Shown: piece by piece, positions 63,318 through 64,000 of the stretch
How the letters are laid out: every line of letters begins with the position of its first letter
Position numbering within the stretch: the stretch's first letter is position 1
DNA from: Antitrichia curtipendula
Taxonomy: Eukaryota > Streptophyta > Bryopsida > Hypnales > Leucodontaceae
Reading direction: 5' to 3'
DNA length: 64,000 nucleotides
Assembly: GCA_951230915.1 (NCBI GenBank)
Contig: OX579641.1
Coordinates: 23,538,254-23,602,253, forward strand
The notes under the pieces: model-generated
Told to the model about the DNA's origin: nothing
What the model saw: the letters and a program-made list of their open reading frames with translations, nothing else
Databases searched by the model: none
Made by a program: the position numbers and the translations under genes

Positions 63318-63592
63318 TTCAACCCACCTTGGCTTGGTTTTGTGCATTTAAAAAATATATTGTATGACTTTGTTCAGCCCACCTTGATTTTTTATATGTT
63401 TTTACCCCCCTTGAAAACACATGGACAATTTCCATTGATAGCCCGCCTTGTTTGGGTTTTGTACATATTTTACATTTTTATATGATTTTGTTCAGCCCAC
63501 CTGGCTTGGTTTTGTGCATTAAAAAAATATATGTATATTATTATTTTATTTATTTTTGAAACAAATGGACAATTCCCATTGATAAGCGGGAA
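63318..63592. repeat. Imperfect direct duplication (~140 bp x 2)
   Basis: Text around cccaccttggcttggttttg, then ttcagcccacct and atggacaatttccattgata, appears twice: first copy about 63318-63445, second about 63446-63592 with atggacaattcccattgata. Units are shuffled and diverged. Confidence 0.5.
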
Positions 63593-64000
63593 ATTTATAT
63601 TACTTTAACACATATTGACTCCAGCGCGTTCCGGCAAATGGAAGGAAAAGAGGAAAATTACAGCCCACGCATCACTGACGATGAAGGGGGAGAAAAGCAA
63701 ACGAGTTTTGTGATATTGGGGGGGGGGGGGCATGTCAGCAATGCGAAGGAATTGCAACTACTCCCGCCTCATCATGTCCAGCAAGGTTCGCGTGGATGAA
63801 AAGATCATGGATTTGGGATGAACTTTGACATTCATCCATGGGCAACGTGCAGAATAATACTCCGTAAGAATAACAATAACTCGGATGTTGTGATGGAAGC
63901 ACACATTTCTTTTTCCTTTTCTTTGAGTTCTTTTCAAAAAGATTGGAAGCACGCATATCACCTACTTGTACTTGAATGAATTCTTTAAAACGAAAAGAGA
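63593..64000. other. Spacer to window end, with a G13 run
   Basis: Mixed sequence with a run of 13 G at 63718-63730. Minus-strand frames at 63735-63961 have no recognisable content. Confidence 0.35.

Overview
The window looks like nuclear DNA of a land plant. Spliced genes with GT-AG introns (and one GC-AG intron) are separated by long AT-rich spacers. One gene encodes a plastid ribosomal protein with a transit peptide, and one encodes a peroxisomal polyamine oxidase with a C-terminal SRM signal. The spacers are packed with short non-autonomous DNA transposons and the introns are mostly small. A bryophyte or other non-seed plant is my best guess, but the sequence alone does not prove it.

Four genes could be rebuilt exon by exon, and each reading frame closes exactly. 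(1) Minus strand 10028-13715, five exons, 546 aa: an uncharacterised plant protein of the condensation/CoA-acyltransferase fold. (2) Plus strand 37617-38956, two exons, 202 aa: chloroplast ribosomal protein bS6c. (3) Minus strand 41247-44004, four exons, 302 aa: an unrecognised, mostly disordered basic protein. (4) Minus strand 57241-60381, ten exons, 480 aa: a PAO2/3/4-type polyamine oxidase. Weaker items are a possible terminal exon at 1-117, an unassigned gene-like stretch at 1402-2297, and a broken methyltransferase-like pseudogene on the minus strand at 33300-34750. The genes do not form a pathway; they are independent single-gene units.

The rest is a layered graveyard of small transposons that can be read from their termini. 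Family A (about 935 bp, short form about 580 bp) has ends TTAACCCCTAAA...TTTAGGGGTTAA and inserts at TTAA, like piggyBac elements. Family B has TAAGGTAG...CTACCTTA ends flanked by TA. Family C has TACACTAAWRATG ends. Family D has CAGT...ACTG ends flanked by TA. There is also a complete 991-bp CACTA element with a TAT target duplication, and several single inverted-repeat elements. At 53950-56385 four family-A copies are nested like Russian dolls, each joined to the next at a TTAA. B6 lies inside A8, another element lies inside B2, and a 382-bp element lies inside A3, so relative insertion ages can be ordered. No transposase gene was found in the window.

Two foldbacks stand out: an 880-bp element with two near-identical arms of about 400 bp (24049-24928), and a 163-bp hairpin with two 78-nt arms (34131-34293) carried inside a family-C element that itself splits the methyltransferase-like pseudogene.
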